From: Ahaetulla prasina
Lineage: Eukaryota; Chordata; Lepidosauria; Squamata; Colubridae
Direction of reading: 5' to 3'
NCBI RefSeq assembly: GCF_028640845.1
Contig: NC_080546.1
Location: forward strand, 74,060,051-74,124,050
DNA length: 64,000 nucleotides
Below are positions 42,561 through 53,589 of the stretch, one piece after another (position 1 is the stretch's first letter; every line of letters starts with the position of its first letter). The notes beneath the pieces are model-generated. The model worked only from the letters and a program-made list of their open reading frames with translations. It was not told the DNA's origin and made no database searches. The translations under genes and the position numbers were made by a program.

Positions 42561-43194
42561 ATTCAGTTATTCTCTGTAAAGTCCTGTTTTCTGTGACTTC
42601 AAAAAACTTTAAACTCAAAGACTCCAACTTCGGATTTCTTTGTTTTTACTAACTGGTCAACATCAAAAGCTTTTCCTACTATATTCCGATTCATATTTGT
42701 TTTAGAACTTTTGGTTACTCCTGTTTTTTTTTTAAAAAAAAAAACAGTTTCTTGTTCCTGTGCAATCTGCCAAATTATTACCACTATTCTGTCCAATGCT
42801 GCTGACTTTTCAAACAGTGGGTAGTTTACCTGACAAATTTTTGCAAACTAGACATCTGTTTCCAAGACTGCAGAATAGACCAGAAGAAAACAGCATGAGG
42901 GCAAGTTTGAAAAGCACAACAGCTTGATTTGTCAGTTTCCTGAAAGCTCCTACAATATTTAGATAGCAGTGAGCTGGAAACTGCAGATGGCTTTAAAAAT
43001 AACAGTGAAATCTGGAAAGAAAATAATGCTGTTTTGAGGCTACCATAAGACATTTCCTCTGTGTGTATGATTACCTTTAAAAAAAGAAAACCATCAAGAA
43101 GCATAGAGTAGCAAAACATTATCACTGTCTCCTCTTATAGAACATGGAAAAGGGGACATGATTGATTTATAAAAGGGATCCAGTAGGATCCAGT
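42561..43194. other. Unique AT-rich sequence
   Basis: Nothing coding recognised. A T10/A11 palindrome with CTG/CAG ends is at 42721-42747. Confidence 0.4.
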
Positions 43195-43374
43195 CAGAGG
43201 TGGGATTCACTTACCTTCCCTATCGGTTCGCAAATGTGAATGCGCACACATGTGCACAGCCTTCTGTGCATGTGCACTGCTCGCGCATTACATCCGGGCA
43301 GGTGGGAGGGGCCTAACAAAGTTGCCGCTACCGGTTCACCCGATCTGGAGAGAACTGGCTGAATTCTACCACTG
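43195..43374. mobile_element. hAT-type element, family W, 180 bp
   Basis: Ends CAGAGGTGGGATTCACTTA and GCTGAATTCTACCACTG; flanks GATCCAGT (43187-43194) and GATTCTGT (43375-43382), 6 of 8. CGGTTCGCAAATGTG and GCGCACACATG segments inside. Confidence 0.75.
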
Positions 43375-43620
43375 GATTCTGTCATTTGTAGACCAAACAA
43401 ATTCTAGGTAAAATTCCAAGGCATTATGAAATGCAGCATAGAAAACTGTTGGAACAAGGAGGCTATACTAAAAGTCTTCTCCCACCAACTCAGATTGGGT
43501 TCCAAAAATCTTCTCCTATGTTTCACGTGTGTGTGTTTGGGTGTTGTACAGTATATCTCTGTGTGAGAGAGACAAAGAGAGAGAAAGACAGACATATGGG
43601 ACAAAAATTATTTGAAATGC

Positions 43621-43657
43621 TGTAATCCAGAAAATGCAAAGCATTTTCTGGATTACA
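43621..43657. repeat. Perfect 17-bp inverted repeat, 3-bp spacer
   Basis: TGTAATCCAGAAAATGC - AAA - GCATTTTCTGGATTACA. No TSD or known element ends. Confidence 0.92.
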
Positions 43658-43659
43658 TT

Positions 43660-44300
43660 TGTACTTATTTGTCTTGTTTATCAAAATCAGTATTTATTCA
43701 TTTTAATTTGTATCCCATTTTTATTTGGTGTAACTGAAAGAAGTGTGTGCACAAGGCTCTCTTCTATTTTCTCCACAACAATACACTGTAAGCAGGGGTG
43801 GACTGCTGGGGGTTCGCAGGGGTTCGGGAGAACCTCTAGCTAAGATTATGTGCAGTTCAGAGAATCCCCAAATCCCACTCCTGGCTGGCCCCACCCACCC
43901 CACCCCTCCCCTCCCAGGAGTCCCCACGCGGCCTGTTTTGGATGCAGGTAAGTGCAGGGCACACACAGAGGCTCAGGGAGGGCAAAAAATGGGCCTACCG
44001 GAAGTTCAGGAAGGCCAGAAACAGGCCCGTTTCTGGCTTCCAGAGGGATTCTGGAATCTGGGGAGGCTGTTTTCACGTTCCTGGAGGGTCGGTGAAAACC
44101 TCCAGATCCCGGGAAGGGCAACACCCCCACCATGGTGCAGGAGGCTGACTAGGCCACGCCCACCATGGCCACACCCACCCAGCAACCAGGCAGAGAACCT
44201 CTTGCTAAAATTTGTGAAGCCCACCCCTGCCTATGAGGTAGGTTGGACAGAAAGAGAGAGTGGCCAAAGTCACCCAATCTGCTTCTGTGCTTACGGAAGA
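43660..44300. repeat. Old MIR/SINE-C-like fragment around the 43793 element
   Basis: TTTGTATCCCATTTTTATTTGG and CTCCACAACAAT before, AGGTAGGTTGGACAGAAAGAGAGAGTGG and AAAGTCACCC after, the insertion. Comparable ancient pieces occur at 45290-45420 and 46405-46545. Confidence 0.5.
43793..44229. mobile_element. hAT-type element, family W, 437 bp GC-rich form
   Basis: Ends CAGGGGTGGACTGCTGGGGG and GTGAAGCCCACCCCTG. The flanking octamers ACTGTAAG and CCTATGAG differ, but both are two substitutions from CCTGTGAG, the sequence expected at that place in the old SINE it interrupts. A decayed TSD is therefore likely. Same GC-rich subfamily as 12919. Confidence 0.7.
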
Positions 44301-44648
44301 AAGATAACTAACAGTTTCCCCTAAATATATAATTATAGAAAATAGATGTGTCATTATCAGAATAATTTTTGAACCTTATTTAAATTATTTGAAAGATCAA
44401 AGCCCTGGGGATCTTCATAGTAGTTGCTTTAATTAGCAGGATTACACATGGCTTGCAAAAATCCAGATGATTACTAGATGGAAGCAAGAATTTATCTCCT
44501 TGATAAATAAGAATTCATACACATAGTCCTGTCTTATGATAGTACTAAATGGAAAGGTACTAAATTTGAGCAGTTACATTTTGATTAATTCCCAGTGCTG
44601 CATAAAAACCAATTTTCTTAATTCTTGGCTCACATGCATCTGTTGATT

Positions 44649-44689
44649 TTCATAATCTATTAGGTTATGGAAACCCAATAGATTATGAA
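44649..44689. repeat. 18-bp inverted repeat (17 of 18), 5-bp spacer
   Basis: TTCATAATCTATTAGGTT - ATGGA - AACCCAATAGATTATGAA. A hairpin in otherwise unique sequence. Confidence 0.85.
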
Positions 44690-46350
44690 CTCAGTTTATT
44701 TACAAGAGATAAACTGGAACCTAACAGGTTTCAAATGTCAAAGGAAATCTTTAAATTATTGTTCAGAGATCAAGATAATTTGGATTTTGTGGGACCATCT
44801 GTCAATTAATTGCCAGCTCCTCTATGGATTTATTTAATGCAGATTGTGATTCAGTTGCAATTTAGTTGTTTTTTAGAATCATTTAGTGTATTTTTTTGAC
44901 ATATGTGCAGCATACTGTCATAGGTAGTCCTCAATTTTACATTTAGTTAAAACGGCACTGAAAAAAGATGACCGTTTTTCACAGTTATGATCTTTGCATC
45001 ATCCCCATGATCATGTTATCAAAATTCAGATGATTGGCAACTGGTTCATAAATGTGACCGTTGCTGTGTCCCAAGGTCATCTGATCAACTTCTGACAAGC
45101 AAAGTCAATGGGGAAGCCAGATTCTCTTAACAGCTGGGTTACTAACTTATCAACAGCAGTGATTCACTTAAGAACTGAGGCAAAAAAGTCGTAAATTGGA
45201 GCAAAAACTCAAATGTCTCACTTAACCACAGAAATTTTGAGCTCAATTGTAGTCATGTCAAGGTCTACTTGTACTGCTGTTTGCTTGTTATACAGGGCTG
45301 AGAGAAACTGACTGGCTCAGCTTCACCCAGTAGGCTTTATGCCTAAGGCAGGACTTGAACTCATAATCTCTTGGTTTCTATCCTTAATCACTTTCTATCC
45401 TTAGCAAGATACCAGACTTGCTCTCAATATAATTTAGAATAGAAAATGTACATATCGTAGTGGGATATTCCAAGGAAAATGTCAGGAATAATTATGATGT
45501 ATCCATTCAGGGGTAACTTCCACTGACTGTTTATACAAGTGACACACCTAAAAAGATCTAGACTTTCATTTCTACCACTGACTCATCATCTTGACTATTT
45601 TCACAGCCCCTCTCAATGCTCTTCAATAGATTGCTACTAGTATTGGCAAAGAAAGACTCAGTTAAAGCAATAAAAAAAAATACTACTGTAATAAATGAAA
45701 TCTGCACTATGAAAACAAATTAAATATCAAAAACATATTTCATGGACTCTCTAACGTTTTCTGAAGTTGAAGCAAACAAAAAAGTTCCTCTATATATTTT
45801 TTTAAAAATGCTTATAATGTTGCATTTTTGCAATGTTCCCTCAGCATTTTGAAATATTATTTTACTTTGATAGAATCAAATCTAATATTCAAAGGTACAC
45901 AAGCCACTGGGGCAGTACCTTTCAGGAAACCCCAGAGTCTCTTTTATAAAATTATTCCAATATATCATTCAAAAAAGACTAGCACCGTTCCCTAATATTG
46001 TAATATGTATTACAGAGTCGTGCATAGACACTTGTATTACAAAGTCTATGCAATTTTTATATTGCAGAATGCCAGATTATCTTCAATTCTGAGAAGGCAT
46101 TAGACGTAGGGGTATCAAACTGGCAGCCCACCCCCACCCCAGCTCCATGAATGGGAAAAACATCACAAAATGTTCACGTGATGGCAAATTTGACACCTGT
46201 GTATTAGAGGATTCTAAAGTGAATTAAAGGGGTAATAATGATTTAAAATATTTTGGAACAGATCATCTGACATTTCAAAGGAACACAGATTTTCATTGCC
46301 AAAAGTACACTTGATAATGAAGGTGACAAAACTGCTGCCTAGTGTATTAC
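44690..46350. other. Unique sequence with one old SINE piece and a family Y relic
   Basis: 45290-45420 resembles the old SINE C in reverse (GGCAGGACTTGAACTCA B-box-like). 46113-46200 has GGGGTATCAAACTGGC and GCAAATTTGACACCTG, a hAT family Y copy with unclear TSD. The rest is unassigned. Confidence 0.45.
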
Positions 46351-46545
46351 TGTGTATGTATGTATGTATGTATGTATGTATGTATGTATGTATGTATGTA
46401 TGTATGCATTTATTTATATCCCACTTATATTATTTTTATAAATAGCACTACTTCTCCTCCTTCTATTTTCCCCATCACAGCAACTGTAAGGTGGGGTTGG
46501 GCTGAGAGAGAGTGACTGGCCCAAAACCACATTGTTTCCATGCAA
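46351..46545. repeat. (TATG)n array joined to a MIR/SINE-like fragment
   Basis: About 13 TATG units (46351-46405) lead directly into TTTATTTATATCCCACTTAT and AAGGTGGGGTTGGGCTGAGAGAGAGTGACTGGCCCAAAACCAC, an old SINE in reverse orientation. The array again sits at the retroelement 3' tail. Confidence 0.7.
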
Positions 46546-47538
46546 TTACTGTAAATGGATCCCTTTTTAAATAAAGAGATCAGGTGTATGATCATCTACT
46601 TACAATCATCGGCAATTGAAAGAAGCAGCAATTTAATCAACAGCAGCATCTTTTCAGCCTTACTTTCTTACTTGCGCAGATCCTATTTGTCAAAACAAAT
46701 ATATTCAGGGAAATCTGTCTAGTGATAAAGCTAAAAAAATCTTGACATCTGTCCTGTATTCTTGACAGCTCTCCAGTGAAAAAGCTAACAAACTGATTTT
46801 GATCATTCCATATCTGGCATATCCATTTACCCATCAAATCCCCATCTTGTTTCTTTAAAATCAATTAAGTTCAATTTGTGTTGTTTTTCCCCAATGAGCA
46901 ATTTTGAAACAAACTAAACAATGACAAAATTATGCTCCTGTTTGGACAGGAAGGAAAGAGGGAGATTAAAGCTAATTACATTTATTTAGGAAAGCAACGT
47001 CTGTTTTTATATGTTGTGGGACTTATCTATGTGTCTTTAGCAAGATTCTATTGTCATATTTTTGATAAAACACATTTCTAAGTGCTGACATAAAGGGCCA
47101 GAAGAATTTGCAATGTCTTGAATAAGGAACTGCAGCAAACCACTAGTGAAGTGAAGAGATAAAGTCTTTGCATGTTAAATGAGAAGAGTTTCCAAAGTGT
47201 TTTAACTTCACTCAACAAGTAATTATTGAAAAAATAGTTTAAATTGAATTAGCATTTTCTTTTAACTGATAGAAGTAAAAGTGCTGCACAGTTCATGAAT
47301 CCATTGTTAAGATTTTATTCCTCTCTCCAAACTACTTCAGAGCTAACATCAATAAAGAGACCTTGGCTTGCATATGATAATAACTATTGTTAATAAAACA
47401 AACCACAGCTCCTTGCTTCAGTTATAATAGGAAACCTTAGCTAAAGTTGTTATCTATAGCCAATAATGAAAATTGGTAAGAGAGAAGACAGCCATCCAAG
47501 GTTTCATGAATGATGGTTTATGAGGCTAAAGAGCAAAA
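46546..47538. other. Unique sequence, nothing recognised
   Basis: No feature seen. Confidence 0.4.
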
Positions 47539-47722
47539 TTCCTTCCTTCCTTCCTTCCTTCCTTCCTTCCTTCCTTCCTTCCTTCCTTCCTTCCTTCCTT
47601 CCTTCCTTCCTTCCTTCCTTCCCTCCCTCCCTCCCTCCCTCCCTCCCTCCTTCCTTCCTTCCTTCTTTCCTTCCTTCCTTCCTTCCTTTTCTTTTTCTTT
47701 TTCTTTTTCTTTTTTTTTTGTT
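47539..47722. repeat. (CTTC)n / (CCCT)n / (CTTTTT)n composite array
   Basis: About 150 bp of TTCC/TCCC tetramers followed by TTTTTC hexamers and a T run. The FLPS-repeat open frames here are artefacts. It abuts the 3' end of the SINE at 47723. Confidence 0.95.
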
Positions 47723-47918
47723 TACATTTATATCCCGCCCTTCTCCGAAGACTCAGGGCGGCTTACAGTGTATAAGGCAATAGTCTCATTCTATTTGTAT
47801 ATTTTTTTTTACAAAGTCAACTTATTGCCCCCCCAACAATCTGGGTCCTCATTTTACCTACCTTATAAAGGATGGAAGGCTGAGTCAACCTTGGGCCGGG
47901 CTTGAACCTGCAGTAATT
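47723..47918 (-). repeat. SINE with L2-type 3' tail
   Basis: On the minus strand: B-box-like CAGGTTCAAGCC, body CAAGGTTGACTCAGC and AGATTGTTGGGGGG-like (shared with SINE family A), then CCGCCCTGAGTC...GAAGGGCGGGATATAAA, the same hairpin that ends L2. It is therefore a SINE whose 3' end matches L2, implying L2-driven mobilisation. Confidence 0.6.
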
Positions 47919-48000
47919 GCAGGGATCATCAGAACCCTTTAAAAGTTTTTTTAACCTCTTCAGTCGAAGAGGTTGTTAAACTTTGGCCTCTTTCCACTTC

Positions 48001-48101
48001 CTTCCTTCTTCCTTCCTTCCTTCCTTCTCTTCTCTTCTCTTCTCTTCTCTTCTCTTCTCTTCTCTTCTCTTCTCTTCTCTTCTCTTCTCTTCTCTTCTCT
48101 T
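48001..48101. repeat. (CTTC)n then (TTCTC)n arrays
   Basis: Short tetramer run, then about 15 TTCTC pentamers to 48101. Confidence 0.95.
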
Positions 48102-48410
48102 CCCTTTACAATTGAGCCTGGAATTTTATCCATAAGTCATTGTGGTCATTAACTGAAATATTTACAAGACTTCCTTGCTCGATGACCATAATCCCAGCTC
48201 TTCCTGTTGTGGTCATTAAGTGACTTCCCCTGTCTCATGTCCCTATCCCCTGTCCACAAGTTTCCCTCCTTTCATGAATCTGAATCTGTGTAGTTCAAAA
48301 TTTACAAAAATGTGTCACACCCTCTCCACAAAAATAAAATAAAATAATGGTGATTCTCTGCTCCCTGTCCTTATTTGAAGTAGACTTGTACTTTAACAGA
48401 ACAGTACTGA
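48102..48410. other. Unique sequence, nothing recognised
   Basis: No feature seen. Confidence 0.35.
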
Positions 48411-48480
48411 ATAATTGAGTTGGAAGCAACCTTGAAGGTTTTTTTACTCCAAGCCGCTGCTAAAGCATGAGACCCTATAG

Positions 48481-48605
48481 CAGGGGTGTCAAACTCATAG
48501 CCCGCGGGCTGGGTGTGTCACACACTGGCCATGCCCACCCCTGATTTAGCAAAGGGGGAAAAAGTCACATGATGACAATGTGATGCCATGAGCTTGACAT
48601 CCCTG
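48481..48605. mobile_element. hAT MITE, family Y, 125 bp, in the CR1 stop-codon site
   Basis: Ends CAGGGGTGTCAAACTCAT and GAGCTTGACATCCCTG. Perfect TSD CCCTATAG at 48473-48480 and 48606-48613, i.e. CTATAGGG on the CR1 strand. This is the same CR1 position used at 20965, 21514 and 38605. Confidence 0.92.
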
Positions 48606-48999
48606 CCCTATAGCATTCCAAACAAGTGGCTGGAACCCTCTTAAAACCCTCCAAAAATGGAGCACTCACAGCTTCTGAAAGACAAGCTGTTCCACTGGTT
48701 AATTGTTCTCACAATTAGGAAAATTCTCCTTAGTTCTAGGTTGCTTGTTTCCTTGATTAGTTTCCATCCATTGTGTCTTATCTTGCCTTCTGGTGCTTTG
48801 GAAAATAGGTTGCCCCCCTCTTCTTTGTGGCAGCCCTTCAAATATTGGAACACTGCTATCATATCACTCCTAGTCCTTCTTTTCACTAGACTAGACATAT
48901 CATGACACCCAATTCCTAAAGCCATTCTTCATATGTTTTAGCTTCCAGGACCCTAATCATCTTTGTCGCTCTTCTCTGCACTCTTTCTAGAGTTTTAAC

Positions 49000-50201
49000 C
49001 AGTGGTGGCTTGCTCCCGGTTCACTCTGGTTCTGGAGAGCCGGTAGTAAAAATCTGCTGGCGTTCGGAGAACCGGGAGTAATGCCTGGCTGGCCACGCCC
49101 CCAAACCTGTTCCCCGATCATCAGAGGTGTTTTTTTTTTACTTTTAAAAGCATCTTTCCTTCAGCCAAAAAAAGGCTTTTAAAAGTAAAAAAAAAAACAA
49201 AACTCTGATGATCGCGCGGCTGAGCAGGGATCATCAGAACCCTTTAAAAGTTTTTTTTTTAACCTCTTCAGTCGAAGAGGTTGTTAAAACAAAAGGTTTT
49301 AAAAGGCCCCTCTGGCGATCCCAGATGAGTTAAGAGGTTCTGGGCAACTTCAGCTGGGATTGTCAGAGGAGCCTTTTACAATCTTTTTTTCTTTGGCCCA
49401 CCCGATCCTGCCTCCTCACTTACTAACTGCTCCTTTCGGGCTCGCTTTCCTTTGGCTTCTGCAATCAGTTGCATCAACTAGCAACTGAATCTGCCTGCCT
49501 GAAATCCATGTCCTCAGTGAGCAGTGAGCAACTGAATCTGCCTTTGCTGGCTGAGGAACTCTGGGAGTTGAAGTCCACAAACCTTAAAGTTACTAAGATT
49601 GGAGACCCCTGAACTAAAAAATATGAATAAAATAAAATAATAAAATAAAATATTTGTGCAGCTTTCTGAGATTTGGTGTGTTTTTGTAGTGTTTCACTCT
49701 AACTACACAAACACACAAAATTTCACAAAGCTGTATGTGGCATTGTGTGTGTGTGTGTTTGAGACAGTTGTGTTGTGTTGTGTGTGTGTGTGTAAAGTGT
49801 GAAAGTTGGTTTTTGAGCTTTTTGTGGCTTTGTGGGGTTCCTGCTGTTGCAGGGGCCATTTTGGATGAAGTGTAGCTGCTTTTACATTGTGTGTGAGTCT
49901 GTTGTGTTGTGTTGTGTTGTGTGTCCCTTCGCATGGACTTGGAGGCAGCTCCTCTGAGGAAAAGAGGAGGCGGCAAAGCTCTGGCTGTCCCCCAGGAGAA
50001 ATTGCCCTGTCTCTGCAGCATTGGTCATGTGACTGAGTGGGTGTGGCCAACTTGATGTCACTCACAGCAAGGTGCAACCTCAGCTTGCCCTGAGTGACTT
50101 CAAGTTGGCCACGCCTACTCAGTCACATGACCACCAAGCCACACCCACAAAATAAGCCACGCCCACAGAACCGGTAGTAAAAAAATTGGAACCCATTCCT
50201 A
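49000..50201. mobile_element. hAT-type element, family W, long form (1.2 kb), inside CR1
   Basis: Ends CAGTGGTGGCTTGCTCCCGG and ATTGGAACCCATTCCTA; flanks GTTTTAAC (48992-48999) and GTTTCAAC (50202-50209), 7 of 8. The interior contains a long inverted repeat (49118-49213, ACTTTTAAAAGC arms), a half copy of family Z near 49545-49608 (AACTCTGGGAGTTGAAGTCC), TTGTG-rich repeats and the CACATGACCACCAAGCC segment shared with 4645. No transposase. Confidence 0.8.
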
Positions 50202-50432
50202 GTTTCAACATATTTTTATAGCATTGTGACCAAAACTGGATAAAATGTTTTAAGTGTGGTCTTACTACAGCTTTATATAATGGTACTAATACTTCATGTG
50301 ATCTTGATTCTATTCCTCTGTTAATGCAATCTAGGAATGCATTGGTTTTTTTGGCTATTGCTGCACACTGCTGACTCATATTTAAATGTTTGTCCATGAG
50401 GACTCCAAGTTCCCTCTCACACTCACAGTTAT

Positions 50433-51533
50433 CATTAATAACAGTAACCTTTTATCATTAATATTATTAATTTATTATTATTAATATAATAGTAATAGTT
50501 AATATTAATTATCAACAATAACCCCTTATCATTAGCAACAGCCCTTATCAAAATGAATTTTCCCTGAGTTCTATATAAGTAATAATTTTCAGAGGGGAAA
50601 AAATCTGCTATTTCTCCCTAACACTTCTTATTCAATTTGCTGGGGGAAAAAATCATGTAGAAATTATTTAAACGAAGCAAATCATTGATAAAATCATATT
50701 GGTGGAATATACCAGCCTTGTGTTTACTTTCTTATGAAATGACCAAGAGGTTGTTGATGAAACTTCTATTTTTTTATGATCTTCTATTTTTTTTTAATGC
50801 GCAGACATTTTTAAAAAGTGGATCATCACACTTCAATAAAACCCTAAGGAAGATCCTCATGAGGGAATTTCCCTTTTATGGAGAAGCTTATTCTCAGAAA
50901 TAAATCCCAAAGAGGTCAACAAGACATACTCTTAAGGACATAGCCGTAGGCTTTGCAGTCTTAAACCTTTTCCCAGTTTCTATGCCTCTGAAATGATAAA
51001 CTATAAATTGTACTCTTTCAAACCACCTGTTTTAATTAGGACCGATTAGAGCTGTAGAGGAAAATATTGCATATGGACTTGTATTTTTCATACTGAATTT
51101 ATTGCATTTCATTTTCCCCATATACAACCCATTTGATTATAACGCTGTTTACTGGAATGATTTAAAGGTGTTCCTACCTTTCTCTTTATGTTGTGTATTT
51201 CACAAAAGTACAGTTTCTCTCTTGTTTTATGAGGACTTCCACAACGGAGCTGTAGCATGCCTTCAAAACAGTTACAATGATAAAAGGCAGTAAGTTTTCA
51301 TACTACAATGATGCTTTTAATGTCTAGTTAAAATAACGCTAGTCCATTAGTGAAGATGGAGTGCATCTTCACAATCCTATAAAAGTAAATGTCTTCCCTC
51401 AAAAGTCCACTTAGCAAAATACATTTGGAAAAAGTATTATTTATTCTTTTCTAAATACAAGGCTGTCATCTCAATGGTATGAGATTCATCTGCCAAATGA
51501 CATTGTAAGTGTGTTTCCACCACCCACTCCTCA
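50433..51533. other. Unique AT-rich sequence
   Basis: Contains an ATTATTA-rich patch at about 50440-50530; nothing else recognised. Confidence 0.4.
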
Positions 51534-51811
51534 CTGTTAGGAAGTTTCCCCTTAATTCCAGGTTGCTTCTTTTCTTGATTAGTTTCCATCCAATGCTTCT
51601 TACCTTGCCTTCTGGTGCTTTGGAAAACAAGTTGACCCTCTTCTTTGTGGCAGCCCCTCACATATTGGAATACTGCTATCAAGTCTGGCCTAGTTCTTCT
51701 TTTGTCTAAACTGGCCATACCCAATTCTTGTAACGATTCTTCATATGTTTTTGTCTCCAGGCCCTTAATCATTTTAGTTGCTCTTTTTTGCACTTTTTCC
51801 AAAGTCTCAAC

Positions 51812-52046
51812 ATCAAGAAGCAGTGGGTGGAAACTGATCAAGGAAAGAAGCAACTTAGAACTAAGGAGAAATTTCCTGACAGTTAGAACAATTAATCAGT
51901 GGAACAACTTGCCTGCAGAAGTTGTGAATGCTCCAACACTGGAAAAATTTAAGAAAATGTTGGATAACCATCTGTCTGAGATGATGTAGGGTTTCCTGCC
52001 TGGGCAGGGGGTTGGACTAGAAGGCCTCCAAGGTCCCTTCCAACTC

Positions 52047-52095
<49 letters not shown>

Positions 52096-52117
52096 ATTAT
52101 TATTATTATTATTATTA

Positions 52118-52211
<94 letters not shown>
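51812..52211 (+). mobile_element. CR1 3' tail inserted head-on into the larger CR1, with TTG and TTA arrays
   Basis: AGCAGTGGGTGGAAACTGAT, LRRNFLTVRTINQWNNLPAE-coding segment, ATGATGTAGGG, CCTCCAAGGTCCCTTCCAAC, then (GTT)n (52049-52093) and (ATT)n to 52211. The host CR1 reads continuously from CAACATC (51813) to ACATGGTAACC (52212), so ACAT may be the TSD. About 240 bp of CR1 seeded about 165 bp of microsatellite. Confidence 0.88.
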
Positions 52212-52212
<1 letters not shown>

Positions 52213-53589
52213 ATGGTAACCAAGACTGGATGCAGTAGTCTTACTAAGGCTTTATAAAGTGGTACTAATACTTTTTTTGTGATTTTGATTCTATGCCTCT
52301 ATTTATATAACCAAGGATTGTGTTAGGGTTTTTTGGCTCCTGCTGCACAGTGCTGGCTCATGGTTAAGTGATCATCCATTCAATCTGAGGTTCCTCTCAC
52401 GGTTACTGTTTTTGAGCTAGGTTTCACCTAATCTGTACTTGTACCTTTGGTTTTTCCTGCCTAGGTGTAAAACTTTGCTTTTCTCCACATTAAATTTCAT
52501 GTTGTTGGATAGGGCCCATTGTTCAAGTCTGTGCAGATCTTTTTGGATCCTGAGCGTTTCTTCTGAGGTGTTGACTATTCCTGCCAGCCTAGTGTTATCT
52601 GCAAATTTGATGAGTTTTCCCTTTTATTGAAGAGTACTGGGCCTAAGACGGAACCTTGTGGTACCCCACTGCTTACTTCCCTCCATGTAGATGTAGTACT
52701 ATTAAGGACTACTTGTTGAATACAGTTTGTCAGCCAGATACAAATCCATCTGATGCTGTCATTTTTCTAGTTTACCAAGTTTACCAAGAACTAAGTTGTG
52801 GTCTACCTTGTCAAATGCTTGGCTGAGGTCTAAGTATACAGTGTCCACAACATTTTGCTGGTCTAATTTAGTCACTTTGTCTAAGAATGAAATAATTTTG
52901 GTTTGGCATAATCTGTTTTTAACAAAACTCTGCTGGCTACTAGTTATAACTTTATTTGTTTTTACATATTCACAGATCTGTCTTTTGATTATTTTTTTCT
53001 AGTATCTCTCCAGGTGTTGATATTAGCCTGATTGGTCTGTGGTTTCCTGTGTCTGTTTCCCCCCCCACACACTTTTTTTTTTTAAGATGGGAACCACATC
53101 AGCAATTTTCCAATCCTCTGATAGTTCCTCAGTGCTCCAGGATTGTTTAAAGACATGGTACAATGGTTCTGAGATAACATCTGACAGCTCTTTCAGAAGT
53201 CTGGGATGTACTTTATATTCATCAATGTCAGACAGGTGTTCTCTTCCCATTTTCTTGCTTATTTTATGTTTTATTTCTAGTCTTTCTTTTACAATTATGT
53301 TTTTGGAAGGTTGGGCTATAATTTCTTTTTGCATGAAGACTAATGCAAAGAATGAGTTAAGCAGCCCTATTTTCTCTCTACTGCCTCTTACTTCTTTGCC
53401 ATCTTCTCTCTCTAGTGGACTGTTTCCTTGATTTATTTTCTTGTAATTTATATGTTGAAATAATTTTTTAAATTATTATTTTTGACTTTCATTGCAAGTC
53501 TTTGTTCATTCTGAGCCTTTGCTTTCCAAGTTTTATCTTTATAGATTTGGGCTATCTGCTGTTATTCTGGCTTAGTTATGTGTCCCTCT

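Larger units (their letters stand above)
48411..50432 (-). mobile_element. CR1 LINE 3' end, with two hAT insertions
   Basis: Minus strand CR1: [100 protein letters not shown], then the 3' UTR ending at CCAACTC near 48415. Interrupted at 48481-48605 (family Y) and 49000-50201 (family W). 5' truncated near 50430. Confidence 0.82.

Noticed and set aside
42721..42747. T10/A11 palindrome as a regulatory hairpin
   Set aside because: A homopolymer pair is readily explained by slippage; too simple to interpret.
47510..47905. Open frames coding for FLPS repeats
   Set aside because: They translate the CTTC microsatellite and exist in overlapping frames; no gene.
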